From NCBI GenBank assembly GCA_029582155.1, contig CM055897.1, forward strand, positions 88,339,836-88,403,835: a DNA stretch of 64,000 nt, written 5' to 3'. Numbering within the stretch: the first letter of the stretch is position 1; the number at the start of each line of letters is the position of its first letter. Source of the stretch: Panopea generosa (lineage: Eukaryota > Mollusca > Bivalvia > Adapedonta > Hiatellidae). The position numbers and the translations under genes are program-made. Of this stretch, positions 50,586 to 63,141 are shown piece by piece. The notes below the pieces were generated by a model that was not told where the DNA came from, made no database searches, and saw only the letters and a program-made list of their open reading frames with translations.

Positions 50586-52353
50586 GTTTCTATGTTTTAA
50601 TGCACACACACTTGCTTCATGAGTTTCGATGTTTTAATGCACACACACTTGCTATACGAGTTTCGATGTTTTAACACACACACACTTGCTTCAAGAGTTT
50701 CGATGTTTTAATACACACACAGTTGCTATACGAGTTTCGTTGGTTTAATACACAGACACTTGCTATACAAGTTTCGATGTTTTAATGCACATAAACACTT
50801 GCTGTACGAGTTGCACACACACTTGCTGTACGTGTTTCGATGTTTTAATGCACACACACTTGCTTCACGAGATTCGATGTTTTAATGCACACACACTTGC
50901 TATACGAGTTTCGATGTTTTAATGCACACACACTTGTTATACGTGTTTCGATGTTTTAATGCACACACACTGGCTTCACGAGTTTCGATGTTTTAATGCA
51001 CACACACTTGCTTCACGAATTTCGATGTTTAAATGCACACACTTGTTATACGCGTTTCGATGTTTTAATGCACACACACTTGCTTCACGAGTTTCGATGT
51101 TTTGATGCACACACACTTGCTATACGAGTTTCGATGTTTTAATGCACACACACTTGCTTCACGAGTTTCGATGTTTTAATGCATACACACTTGTTATACG
51201 CGTTTCGATGTTTTATACACACACACTTGCTATACGAGTTTCAATGTTTTAATGCACACACACTTGCTATACGAGTTTTGATATTTAATGCATACACACC
51301 TGCTATACCAGTTTCGATGTTTTAATGCACACACACTTGCTATAGGATTTTCAATGTTTAAATGCACACACACTTGCTATACGAGTTGCGATGTTTTAAT
51401 GCACACACACCTGCTATACATGTTTCGATGTTTTAATGCATGAACACTTGTTATACGTCTTTCAATATTTTAATGCACACACACACATTTGCTATACGAG
51501 TTTTGATGTTATAATACACACACACACACACTTGCTATACGAGTTTCAATGTTTTAATGCACACTCACTTGCTATACGAGTTTCAATGTTTTAATGCACA
51601 CACACTTGCTATACGAGTTTTGATATTTAATGCATACACACCTGCTATACCAGTTTCGATGTTTTAATGCACACACACTTGCTATAGGATTTTCAATGTT
51701 TAAATGCACACACACTTGCTATACGAGTTGCGATGTTTTAATGCACACACACCTGCTATACATTTTTCGATGTTTTAATGCATGAACACTTGTTATACGT
51801 CTTTCAATATTTTAATGCACACACACACATTTGCTATACGAGTTTTGATGTTATAATACACACACACACTTGCTATACGAGTTTCAATGTTTAAATACAC
51901 ACACACTTACTATACGTGTTTCGGTGTTTTAAAACACACGCACTTGCTATACGAGTTTCGATGTTTTAATGCACACACACACCTGCTATACGAGTTTTGT
52001 TGTTTTAATGAACACCCACCTGCTATACATGTTTCGATGTTTTAATGCACAAACACTTGTTATACGTGATTCAATATTTTAATGCAGACACTCAAACACA
52101 CATTTGCTAAACGAGTTTTGATGTTTTAATACACACACACACACACACACACTTGCTATACGAGTTCCAATGTTTTAATGCACACACACTTGCTATACGA
52201 GTTTCGATGTTTTAATGCACAAACACTTGCTATACGAGTTTCGATATTTTAATGCACACCTGCTATACGAGTTCGATGTAAATACACACGCACTTGCTAT
52301 ACGAGTTTCGATGTTTTAATGCACACACACTTGCTATACGAGTTTCGATGTTT

Positions 52354-52406
<53 letters not shown>

Positions 52407-52462
52407 TTATTCGAGTTGCGATGTTTTAATTCACACACACTTGCTATACGAGTTTCGATGTT
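50325..52462. repeat. 37-bp minisatellite with embedded CA microsatellites, ~57 copies (intron 3)
   Basis: Unit: GAGTTTCGATGTTTTAATGC then ACACACACTTGCTATAC. Two units expanded into long (CA)n tracts at 50513-50582 and 52356-52403. A nine-unit block is duplicated at a distance of 342 bp (ACGAGTTTTGATATTTAATG at 51271 and 51613). Confidence 0.94.
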
Positions 52463-54029
52463 AAACTTAGACATATGAGTCATTACACCATCGACTACAT
52501 TCCATTGAAGCCATTCGTGTTCTGCGCAGTTAAAGTGTTATACTGAATATGCGCTTTGACTGGAGTTTATTTCTCTTTAATGACTAGCAATAGAAAAAGA
52601 AATCCTCAATGTAGGAGTGCTGTTATATTGACTCATTCGGATTGTTTTTGCTGAAGTTGATATCATATTAATATAAAATGTCACTAACCTTGAATAACGG
52701 GCATTTCAGATCGCACCGCATTTTTCTCCACACTGTTGGGTTTCTGAAAAGACAATAGACCCACAACGTTACACACATTAAACTCTATTGATAATGACTA
52801 TTGTTACTAGTTTCGTTACATTCTAGTTTAGTTGGTGTCTTACTTTCTCAGTCAATAAAAACGCTCAGATTTTTCAAACTAGAACATTCTATTTTACATC
52901 ATGACAAACAGTAAAGGTTGACCTACTTCCTCAACCACGGAAATCGTTCCGCGGACAAGAAAGTAGACCAACATCTTAGCCGGGTAAAAGTTACAGGCGT
53001 GGAAAAGTCCATATAAACTCTAATCTGTTGTTGGAGCGAGGAGACCATACAAAGAGCAACATCAGATGGTGTTTATCCAATGGCAATCAGAACATGTGAC
53101 GTCATCTGTATATAACAACAGTACCAAGGGAGTCCACATCTATTTATTGTCATTATCAATGGAAGTAAGTATGTCGCCAATTACTTCGGTTAAAATGTTC
53201 CTTCCAGTGAACGACTTCTGACCAGAAACAAGAGAATATTAACCGGTACAAACCATAGTTTGTGTTGTCTTGCACATTGCTGCGTACACTTTCTTTTGAC
53301 AGTTTTTCAACCATAGTGCAATTATGTTATTTATCAGTGCAGCAATAACATACAGCTAAATAATCCTTTGGTAACGGGATAAAATATAAATAAGTTGGAC
53401 ATGACATACAACGATATCAGTAGACGATTTATATTTGTTACATAATTAATGAATGCAATTTAACATACCATAACACACCATAACTAAATTATTATACAAC
53501 TGTTTCACACTTTTGATGTTTCCGTATAATAGCCCCCACAGCAATGATAACTAAGTTATCACGACTAAAGCTGCAAATGCACGACTAGTTTGTCATGTAA
53601 TAAGCGTTCTTATCGGAATCTGATAACGTCGCGGGTTTGATCACACCAAAACACCAAACAACATAGTTATATTGTTTACGTCTGGAAGGATCTCGCACAG
53701 TTGTTATGTTTAGCATTAATGTTTGATTCTATCTTAATTATTTATAAATAAATAACAGTTCTTAGTATAACTCTAACTACATTTGTAGACAAAATAAACC
53801 AAATTAAGCTCTTTATCATTATCAACTTTATTTCATTCATCTTAATTAGAATTGTACAATAACATATAAAGTGAACAGTGAACAAATGAGCAACATGAAA
53901 ATATGAACAGAATTTGGATATTTTAATATACAAAATTACTTTTGCTATGAGTAAATAACTGTATTCTTAAATTAAACTATTATTCAACCAATTTGTTCAT
54001 TATGAATAATGAACTTCTTCTTCTTCCTA
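52463..54029. other. Unique sequence around exon 3
   Basis: Apart from exon 3 (52743-52689) no exon is recognised. Near 53585-53648, AGCGTTCTTATCGGAATCTG followed by GTCGCGGGTTTGATCAC resembles the 3' half of a tRNA-derived SINE (B-box-like GGTTTGATCAC), but the stems do not pair convincingly. Confidence 0.45.
52689..52743 (-). CDS. Coding exon 3 (small) of the unknown acidic protein
   Basis: A short 55-nt exon with acceptor TGTCTTTTCAG before 52743 and donor GTTAGT after 52689. It begins in phase 0, matching the end of exon 2, and ends leaving one base. It encodes KPNSVEKNAVRSEMPVIQ plus a split Gly. It is separated from exon 2 by a 9.8-kb intron holding the 47-bp and ~17-bp arrays. Such a small exon between satellite-packed introns would be missed by many gene finders, but both splice sites and both phases fit. 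Confidence 0.65.
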
Positions 54030-54125
54030 GACACAACCACACATATATACACAACCACACATATATACACAACATCACTTATATACACAACCACACATAT
54101 ACACAACCACACATATATACACAAC

Positions 54126-54159
<34 letters not shown>

Positions 54160-54625
54160 CAACCATACTTATATACACAATCACACTTATATACACAACC
54201 ACATATACACAACCACAAATATATATACAATCACACTAATATACACAATCACACTTATATACACAACCACACATATACACAACCACACATATATACACAA
54301 CCACACTTATATAAACAAACACACATATGTACAATCACACTTATATACACAACCGCACTTATATACACAATCACACTTATATACACAACCACACATAAAC
54401 ACAACCACACATATATACACAACCACACATATATATACAACCACACTTATATACACAATCACACTTATATACACAACCACACATATACACAACCACACAT
54501 ATATACACAACCACACATATATACACAACCACACTTATATACACAATCACACTTATATACACAACTACACATATACACAACCACACATATATACACAACC
54601 ATACTTATATATACAACCACACATA
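54030..54625. repeat. 16-18-bp ACACAACCACACATATAT repeat, ~35 copies (intron 2)
   Basis: Alternating CACAACCACACATATATA and CACAATCACACTTATATA units with 16/18-bp length variation and an internal (AT)n run at 54143-54158. Frames are open for up to 215 codons on the plus strand (IYTTTHIHNHTYIHN) and on the minus strand, a composition artefact. Confidence 0.93.
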
Positions 54626-56259
54626 TGTATACCCCAATAATTATGTACTTGTCTTTGTAAATAATTCACCTGCTTAGTTCATAGCAGCCATTTGATCTAA
54701 ACTTTATATCTGCTTTACCGTATCATTATTAGGTATTATTCTTATATTTATGACCGGAAAGGATTAACTTGCAGCAACACACAAGTTGATGGAGTCATTG
54801 TGTTTGCATTGCATTAAACTTTCGTTTAAACACATTTTTACCGTTGAAAAGAATGTCCTTTGGTTCAATAAATAGTCAACAAGTTTTATAAAAAAACTTA
54901 ACTGATTTTGTTTTAATTTCATCAATCAAAATTGTAACTATATTCAGTTGTATTTACTGCATATGTACACACATGCGTCTGTTTACTGGACTAAACTCAG
55001 TGATTGATGTTTAATAAAATAGATCAAACACGCAAATTAAGACATGTAAATACAATACCATGTTAGTGCCTGATAGTCTAACATTTATCAAGTTCGGCTC
55101 GAAAAAATGAAGTACTCGACAAGGCTCGTGTCTATTTGTTGTTTTTACCTCACCTGTTAATGTTTAGACGATCAGGTACTAACACGGCAGTCTGCCAGCT
55201 TTAACTAGATTTAGGCATTTACAATAAACGCCGCTATTTACAACGTAGGAAACGTTTCTCTTACACAGTACGGTGGTCAAAGACGATACTCAAACAACAA
55301 CAAAATGAAACTTGAAATTAAAGTTCCCAAATGCAAATATATTGATCGCAAATTTATTAATAAAAAACAACGCCATAGTATCTCAGACACCGTCGCAGTT
55401 GCTGAGACACTCCTACTTTGTTTACGTTCGTGCCAAAAGTTTCTATGCTGCGATAGTCCATTTCGTCATACATTGTATTAAACACGTGAGCATGGCAACA
55501 AGCCCGACGATTCTTTGTTCAAACAACAGCAAGTAAAAAAACAAGTTTGATGCTGAAACATGTACGATTCAAGCTTGGGGTAAACTTTACAATGTTCAAA
55601 CTATGTTAACCATCAACTACCCAACTGTATACGTAAAACTAAACTAACAGACAGATGAGATGTGTCTTTTTTTCTGTCTCCGTTTCTATGCTCGAGTAAT
55701 GTCAAATAGACATTTTTTAGATAGAAAATACTGTCATCTGTAAACATAGTCTGATGTTGGAAGAGTATTACAATAAATAAAACGTAATTGATATTAAATC
55801 TTTATTTCGCTTTATTCCTCTAGCTAATAAAGTGTATTCCCAACTGTTACATATTGTGAAATAGGAACCTGTTCACAGGGCATAATTTCATTTAAAATGA
55901 TGAGTATTCGGACTTTCATACAGTCAATTTTCATGTCTCAACTATATCTCTTATATCGTAATGAAGTGAACCCGCCTGGGAGTATATCGTTCCAGACATT
56001 AATATTGTATTGTATAGTCCTTTATAAAAACAATCATTATAGTTTAGCTTATCAAGCGGTTGATAGAAGAAAATTAGTTCGCTGACAAATCTGTTTCTTA
56101 TTTTTCATTTTCAATTGTAATTTTTATAGATCTACACACACTTAAATTATTATTTGTAATATGTTTTCTACAAAATAACTTTTATCAAATAAATACATTT
56201 AATACATATTATACACGGAGTTTGCAACCATGAAGAAGAAGAACGCAAGTGTAACCGTG
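54626..56259. other. Intronic unique AT-rich stretch, no exon called
   Basis: Nothing with matching splice borders and phase was found on the minus strand. Plus-strand frames at 55312-55536 and 55897-56085 are unsupported. Confidence 0.5.
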
Positions 56260-59200
56260 ACGAAGAAGTAGTTAGTACCGTCAAAACGAAGGCAATTGTT
56301 ATCGTCAAGAAGAAGTAGTTGATGCCGTCAAGAAGAAGGCAATTATTATTGGTATGAAGAGGTAGTTGGTGCTGTCAAGACGAAGGCAATTGTTATCGTC
56401 ATGTAGAAGTAGTTGGTACCGTCAAGACGAAGGCAATTATTATCGGCATGAAGAAGTAGTTGGTGCTGTCAAGACGAAGGCAATTATTATCGTCATGAAG
56501 AAGTAGTTAGTACCGTCAAGACGAAGGCAATTATTATCGGCATGAAGAAGAAGTTGGTGCCGTCAAGACGAAGGCAATTATTATCGTCATGAAGAAGTAG
56601 TTAGTACCGTCAAGACGAAGGCAATTATCATCGTCATGAAGAAGTAGTTGGTGCCGTCAAGACGAAGGCAATTGTTACTGTCATGTTCAAGTAGTTGGCA
56701 CCGTCAAGACGAAGGCATTATTACCGTCACAAAGAAGTAGTTGGTGCCGTCAAGACGAAGGCAAGTGTTACCGTTATAAAGAAGTAGTTGGTGCCGTCAA
56801 GCTGAAGGCAATTGATACCGTCATGACGAAGTAGTTGGCACCGTCAAGACCAAGGCAAGTGTTACCGTCATGAAGAATTAGTTGGTGCCATCAAGACAAA
56901 GGCAAGTGTTACCGTCACGTATAATTAGTTCTTGCCGTCAAGACGAACGTAATTGCTACCGTCATGAAGAAGTAGTTGGTACCGTCAAGACGAAGGCAAT
57001 TGTTACCTTCATGAAGAAAGAGTCGGTGCCGCCAAGACGAAGGCAAGTGTGACCGTCATGAAGAATTAGTTCGTGCCGTCAAGACGAAGGCAGTTATTAC
57101 CGTCATGAAGAAGGAGTCGGTGCCGTCAAGACGAAAGCAAGTGTTACCGTCATGAAGAAGGAGTCGTTGCTGTCAACACAAAGGCAATTGTTACCGTCCT
57201 GAAGAATTAGTTCGTGCCGTCAAGACGAAGGCAGTTATTAAAGTCATTAAGAAGGAGTCGGTTCCATCAAGACAAAAGCAATTGTTACCGTCATGAAGAA
57301 GTAGTTGGTACCGTCAAGAAGAAGGCAATTGTTACCGTCATGAAGAAATAGTTGGTACCGTCAAAATGAAGGCAATTTTAAAATCATGAAGAAGTATATG
57401 GTGACGTCAAGACGAAGCAATTGTAACCGTCATGAAGGAGGACATGGTGCCGTCAAGACGAAAGTAATTGTTACCGTGAAAAAGAAGTAGTTGGTGCCGT
57501 CAAGACGAAGGCAATTGTTCCCGTCATGAAGAAGTAGTTAGAACCATTAAGACGAAGGCAATTGTTACCGTCATAAAGAAGTAGTTGATACAGTGAAGAC
57601 GAAGGCAATTGTTATCGTCATGAAGAAGAAGTATATGCCGTTAAGAGGAAGGCACTATTTACCGTCATGAAGAAGCAGTAGGTGCCGTCAAGACGAAAGC
57701 AATTGTTATCGTCATGAAGAAGTAATATGTGCCGTCAAGACGAAAGCAATTGTTGCCGTCATGAAGAAGTAGTTGGTGCCGTCAAGACGAAAGCAATTGT
57801 TACCGTCATGAAGAAGTAGCTGGTGCCGTTAAGACGAAGGCAATTGCTACCGTCATGAAGAAGGAGTTAGTGCCATCATTACGAAGGCAATTGTTGCCGT
57901 CATGAAGTAGTTGGTACCGTCAAGACGAAAGCAATTGTTACTGTCCTGAAGGAGTAGTTAGTACCGTAAAGACGAAGGCAGTTGTTACCGTCATGAACAA
58001 ATAGTCAGTACCGTCAAGACGAAAGATATGTTTACCGTCATGAAGAAGTAGTTAGAACCGTCAAGGCGAAGGCAATTGTTACCGTCATGAAGAAGTAGTA
58101 AGTGCTGTCAAGACGAAGGCAATTGTTACCGTCATAAAGAAGTTGTTGGTACCATCAAGACAATGGCAATTGTTACCGTCATGATGAAGGAGTTGGTGCC
58201 GTCAAGATGCCGTCAAGACAAAGCAATTGTTTCTGTCAAGAAGAAGTAGTTGGTGCCGTCAAGACGAAGGCAAATGTTACCGTCCTGAAGAAGGAGTCGG
58301 TGCTGTTAAGACGAAGGCAATTGTTATCGTCCTGAAGAAGGAGTTGGTGCCTTTAAGACAAAGGCAATTGTTACCGTCATGAATAAAAAGCTAGTACAGT
58401 CAAGACAAAGGCAATTGTTACTGTCACGAAAAATAGTTAGTACCGTCAAGAAAAAAGCAATGTTTACCGTCACAAAGAAGTACTTATAACCGTCAAGACT
58501 AAGGCAATTGTTAACATCATGAAGAAGGAGTTGGTGCTGTCAAGACGAAGGCAATTGTTACCGACGAAGGCAATTGGTACTGTCATAAAGAAGTAGTTTG
58601 AACTGTTAAGACGAAGGCAATTGTTACCGTCATGAAGAAGTAGTTGAAGTAGTTGGTGCTGACAAGACGAAGGCAATGCAATTGTTATCGTCATTAATAA
58701 GTAGTTAGAACCGTTAAGACGAAGGCAATTGTTACCTTCATGAAGAAGTAATTGGTATCGTCAAGACAAAGGCAATCGTTACCGTAATGAAGAAGAAGTT
58801 GATGCCATTAAAACGAAGGCAAATGTTACCGTTATGTAAAAGTAGTTGGTGCCGTCAAGAAGAAGGCAATTGTTACCGTCATGAAGAAATATTTGGTGCC
58901 GTCAAGACGAAGGTTATTGTTATCGTCATGCAGTAGAAGTTGTTGCCTTCAAGACGAAGGCAAATGGTACCGACGAAGGCAACTGTTGTCGTCATAAAAA
59001 AGTATTAGGAACCGTCAAGACGATGGCAAATGTTACTGTCATGAAGAAGGAGTTGGTGCCGTCAAGACGAAGGCAATTGTTACCGATATGAAGAAGTAGT
59101 TGGTGCCGTCAAGAAGAAGGCAATTGTTACCGTCATGAATAATTAATTGGTACCGTCAGGATGAAGGCAATTGTTACCGTCATGTAGAAGTAGTTGGTGC

Positions 59201-59940
59201 CGTCAAGACGAAGGCAATTGCTACTGTCATGAAGAAGTATTTAAACCGTCAAGATGAAGGCAATTGTTACCGTCATGAAAAAATAAATAGAACTGTCAAG
59301 ACGAAGGCAACTGTTACCGTCATGAATAAGTAGTTGATGCCGTCAAGACGAAGACCAGTGTAACCGACGAAGGCAATTGTTACCGTCATAAAGAAGTAGT
59401 TGGTACCGTCAAGACGAAGGCAATTATTACCGTCATGAAGAAGTAGTCGGTGGCGTCAAGACGAAGACAATTGTTTCTGACAAAGGCAATTGGTGCCGTC
59501 ATTAAGAAGTAGTTGGAACTGTCAAGACAAAGACGATTGTTACCGTTATGAAGAAGTTGGTGCCGTCAAGACGAAGGCAGTTATTATCGTCATGAAGAAG
59601 TAGTTTAAATCGTTAAGACGAAGGCAATTGTTATCTTCATGAAGAAGTAGTTTGTGCCATCAAGACAAAGGCAAGTATTACCGTCATGAAGAAGTAGTTG
59701 GTGACATCAAGACGAAGGCAATTGTTACCGTCATGAAGAAGTAGTTTGTACCGTCAAGTCAAAGGCAATTGTTACCGTCATGAATAAGTAGTTGGTACCG
59801 TCAAAGACGAAGGTAATTATTACCGACATGAAGAAGTTGTTGGTGCCTTCAAGACGTAAGCAATTGTTATGTCATGAAGAAGTTGTTAGTACCGTCATGA
59901 CGAAGGCAGTTGGTACTATCACGAAAATGTTATTATTACT
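56260..59940. repeat. 47-bp minisatellite, ~78 copies (intron 2)
   Basis: Unit: GTAGTTGGTGCCGTCAAGAC, GAAGGCAATTGTTACCGTCA, TGAAGAA. Diverged (about 10-15% between neighbours), with truncated units such as ACCGACGAAGGCAATTG inserted near 58560, 58970, 59370 and 59475. Between 59940 and 60160 the sequence fades into GTCAAGAAAA-type remnants, giving an unsupported Lys-rich open frame at 59792-60163. Confidence 0.95.
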
Positions 59941-60583
59941 GCTAAGGGAAAAGGCAATTATAATTTTAAGGATAGTAGTTTATACCGTAAAAACAATGGT
60001 GACTGTCAAGAAAATGATATTATTACCGCCAAGAGAAATGACAATAATTATTGAAAAAGTAGTTTATTCCGTAAAAAGCAAGGCTTACTGTCAGGAAAAA
60101 GTAATTAATATAGTCAAGAAAAAAAATATTACGAGAAAGAAAAATCAATTATTACCATTATAAAATAAAATAAAATTGCCTGCAAGAAAAATATTCAGTG
60201 CTGGATGTTATTGCGTTACTTTACATTCGTCTATGTCAACGTCTATTTAAATGTTTAAAGTGTTCGAAGTCTTATTATTGGCCAAATAACAAAATATTAA
60301 GCAATTTTAGAACCTTGTTTTTCCCCCCGGGAAAATCAGATAAATAAACTTATAAACCATGAGATTCAATCAGTATGTACTTCTATGTTACATAGTTATA
60401 CGTTGCTATCAATTTCTTACCAAACTTGTGCTTTGCAAGACTATAAATTGTTTAAATTACGTGATAGTTATCAATAGAACACGTGACGTCTATCGCGGGC
60501 ATAATTGCAGTTTTTTGCAAACCAAATAACTGCTTTATACGGTGTCCCGGTAGGCCATCGCGGCATATTTATTTAATTAAGCA

Positions 60584-60738
60584 AAGTCGAAACAACGATG
60601 ATGAAAGTCGAAACTAGGATGGTGAAAAGCCGAAACTAAGATGATGAAAAATCGAAACTACGGTGGTGAAAAGTCGAAATCACTTTTGTTGTTTCGATTT
60701 TTCACCATCGTAGTGAAGTTGTTTCGTTGTGTCGACTT
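60584..60738. repeat. AAGTCGAAAC-type ~22-bp repeat ending in an inverted copy
   Basis: Four to five direct units of AAGTCGAAACTAGGATGGTG AA type (60584-60680) are followed by an inverted copy (60683-60738: GTTGTTTCGATTTTTCACCA, then GTTGTTTCG and GTCGACTT). The outer ends AAGTCGA and TCGACTT are inverted, and both flanks are TTAAT-rich. Looks like a foldback or MITE-type element; I recall similar GTCGAAACTACGATGGTGAA strings from mollusc DNA. Confidence 0.65.
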
Positions 60739-61737
60739 AACTTAATCTAATTAATATGTATCATTCATAATTCCAAACTCATTATCATATATGTATTTAC
60801 AGTATTTTCATTGGACAACGTCAATTTTTTAAAGACTTTTATTTTTCGATAAAACCCTTGAGCCGGACTACCTTTACGTTTAAACAAAGAAGCATCGGCA
60901 TTTTGATGGTCGGTTTAACAATATACGAACTTAAATGACATTCACAACGGTTCCACGCTTATTTTAATAATAAAATACAACAAAAACAATTGTTAGATCT
61001 AGTCCTAGCTGTTTCTTTGGTTTATTGTTTTAAATATTTCTTTGATTCAGCAATTTAACCGGGCGTCAAAATCAGACCATAAGTTGTTTGAGAAACAATA
61101 AAGTAGGTCGTAAAATGTTCAGATTTGAGATGTATAGTGTACCAATGACCATTGTACCATCGGTTTACCGAACGTGAATGCTAGTCGTTGACAAACATTT
61201 CCACAGACCAATTTATTCGAGAGGAAAAATGAAGTTGAAGTTCAGAAGCAGACGACACCTTGAGACAATGTAAATATACAAACCTTGCACGTAAAAGTTA
61301 TTTAAAACGTTCCAAATTAGGATTCTCCATGAATGAGCGTGGATTTATATGTCCTTCGTAAATATTGGCACATTTTTTTAAAACAAGCGTGTAGACAAAA
61401 ACTAAACAATGACGTCAGCGTCTACACTGTGGGTATTTCCAGGAATTATTGGTTTTTAATTTGTTTAAATCGAGGGATAAAAGGCGGGAGTTTAATTTTT
61501 AAACTGCAAAATATTTTGTCATTTTACAATAAGCCAACTAATGTTACAGAGTTCATCTGATAATGGAAACAATAGCCGTTACAATATTACAGGATATTAG
61601 ATCTCGAGGATTTGATGTCAACCAGGACAGAGGTGATATATTCTTTCGCGTTTACGTTGCAGCGTATACTTATTTTTGTTTTGTTTTTTTCATTCACTTG
61701 AGGAGTTTCAAATTAAATATAATCATCAGGATTGGAA

Positions 61738-61903
61738 TTATAAGGATTAAATTAATTTTTGTGGTTTTTATGCATGTGTTAATAATGTCGAATCACGCAA
61801 AAATCTGACATAAAGTCCGAAGAATGTTTTTTGATTTGTGCGTGATTCGACATTCTTTACACATGCATAAAATCACACACAAAAAATGAATTAAATCCTA
61901 TAA
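61738..61903. repeat. Long inverted repeat (arms ~68-71 bp, loop 27 nt)
   Basis: The left arm 61738-61805 and right arm 61833-61903 are inverted copies at roughly 85-90% identity. Shared core: AATGTCGAATCACGCA with ATGCATGTGT outside it. No gene in the loop. Consistent with a small non-autonomous element or a structured intronic RNA hairpin of the minus-strand gene. Confidence 0.8.
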
Positions 61904-62574
61904 CAAACCAGGACTAAGTTACGGTGAAAAAGAAATCGATATTGAGCGCTGCTATCGTGTTATATATTTTTGTTCAATATATACTGTTTTTGCCAATAAG
62001 CTTTTCTATCGGTAATTGCTATAAATGTTCTTATTCATTTGGAATAAATTCGTGCCGTTATTTATCACTAACTGGTTTGATAATTGCAGAAAAATGAAAC
62101 AAATGTCACAGATTGTAATCAGTTCTAAATAATTAACAAAGAAAACTTCTAAATCGTTTTAGATAAAATCTGTTTTGCAAATGGGAACTTTTTAGTTGCC
62201 GTGAAATTGTTAAATTCACTGACAAGCAATTAGAAATTATGGCTAAATGTAGTTGATAAATGAGATTTTAATGTTTTCAATAGGTAACCAAATTAAGAAA
62301 GAACAATATCAACCCAACATTACCCCATGCACTATTTATCAACTAAACAAAACATGTGATTGAGATTAATAGGAAAGGCACATTATTAAAACACAATTTG
62401 TATAATGTGCATATAATTAAAATAAGCACACAAAGCTAACAAAAAGTGTGATGGTAGTAAAATGAATGTGAACACCAAATGCAGAGCTCCTTAATATTCA
62501 ATATTCAATATTCTGTGTAAATTGTCTATTATTGGCAGAACAAAACACTATTCTATATAATTTTGGTAACTTAC

Positions 62575-62687
62575 ATTTTTAAGTTGCTGCGCTGGTTCCT
62601 GAGAAGTTGATAAATGATCTCCAACCGAGTCGAAATCCACAGCGGCATTCACAGTGTCGATACGTTCAGCCAGCTTTTCTCTTTCGC
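62575..62687 (-). CDS. Coding exon 2 of the unknown acidic protein
   Basis: Acceptor TTAACAACAG lies before 62687 and donor GTAAGT after 62575. The 113 nt take one base from exon 1 (A + GC = Ser) and end in phase 0. It encodes about 38 residues beginning SEREKLAERIDTVNAA and ending PAQQLKN. The first half continues the helical, charged segment of exon 1 across a 454-nt intron; the second half is Ser/Gln-rich. Phase agreement on both sides supports the exon. No family recognised. Confidence 0.78.
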
Positions 62688-63141
62688 CTGTTGTTAAACA
62701 AAAGCGGTGTTATAGTTAAGATTGCACGTATGCTCTGCATCAAAACATACTCGCTTGGATAACAGAAAGTAGGATCGTTCTGTATTCAACTGGGTGTACC
62801 TTCTTTTTAAATTATGAACCTTATTTTGTACACGCAATTCATTAGAACTGCACGTTGATCTGCGTTTTCCTTGAGACCATTCTGCAGACATTAAAGTGTT
62901 TTTGTTGTGATCAAAAAGTTATGTGATTACTTATGTTTTTATCTCTAAGTGTATTTCCTTGACACTGTTTGTTTTGGAAACTTATGAATACTCATTTATT
63001 AATTATTATTATTATTATTGCAATGTTAAATTATTACTGGTATTATTGCAATGTTAACTCATTGTTACTATTAGTGTTGCAATGTTTAACACTGTGATTT
63101 GGAAGTGTGTATAAGGGCAGTGGGGAATGTATTTTCCTTAC
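62688..63141 (-). other. Intron 1 of the acidic-protein gene
   Basis: A 454-nt intron from a GTAAGG donor to an ACAACAG acceptor. It carries an (ATT)n microsatellite near 62998-63020 and an open frame (62891-62694) that looks exon-like at its upstream edge but does not keep the phase (see rejected items). Confidence 0.6.

Larger units (their letters stand above)
59941..62574. other. Intronic sequence with two inverted-repeat elements
   Basis: Decayed edge of the 47-bp array, then unique sequence containing the hairpin/minisatellite element at 60584-60738 and the long inverted repeat at 61738-61903. No exon recognised; the plus frame at 61563-61808 runs into the left arm of the inverted repeat. 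Confidence 0.5.

Noticed and set aside
53585..53648. Possible tRNA gene (B-box-like GGTTTGATCAC)
   Set aside because: No pairing acceptor or T stem and an anticodon loop lacking the usual T33; at most a SINE remnant.
53993..54640. 215-codon frame of Thr/His/Ile/Tyr repeats
   Set aside because: Produced by the ACACAACCACACATATAT repeat, which lacks stops in several frames on both strands; no splice sites or domain.
56260..59940. Regular repeats that at first sight could suggest a CRISPR-like array
   Set aside because: The repeats are head-to-tail with no unique spacers, and the context is eukaryotic.
62694..62881. Exon-like segment in intron 1 (acceptor GTCTGCAG, reads KWSQGKRRSTCSSNELRVQN with the incoming phase)
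   Set aside because: Its plausible donors (GTTCAT, GTACAC) leave the wrong phase for exon 2, and the only phase-correct one (GTGTAC) is weak. Exon 1 joins exon 2 directly in frame.
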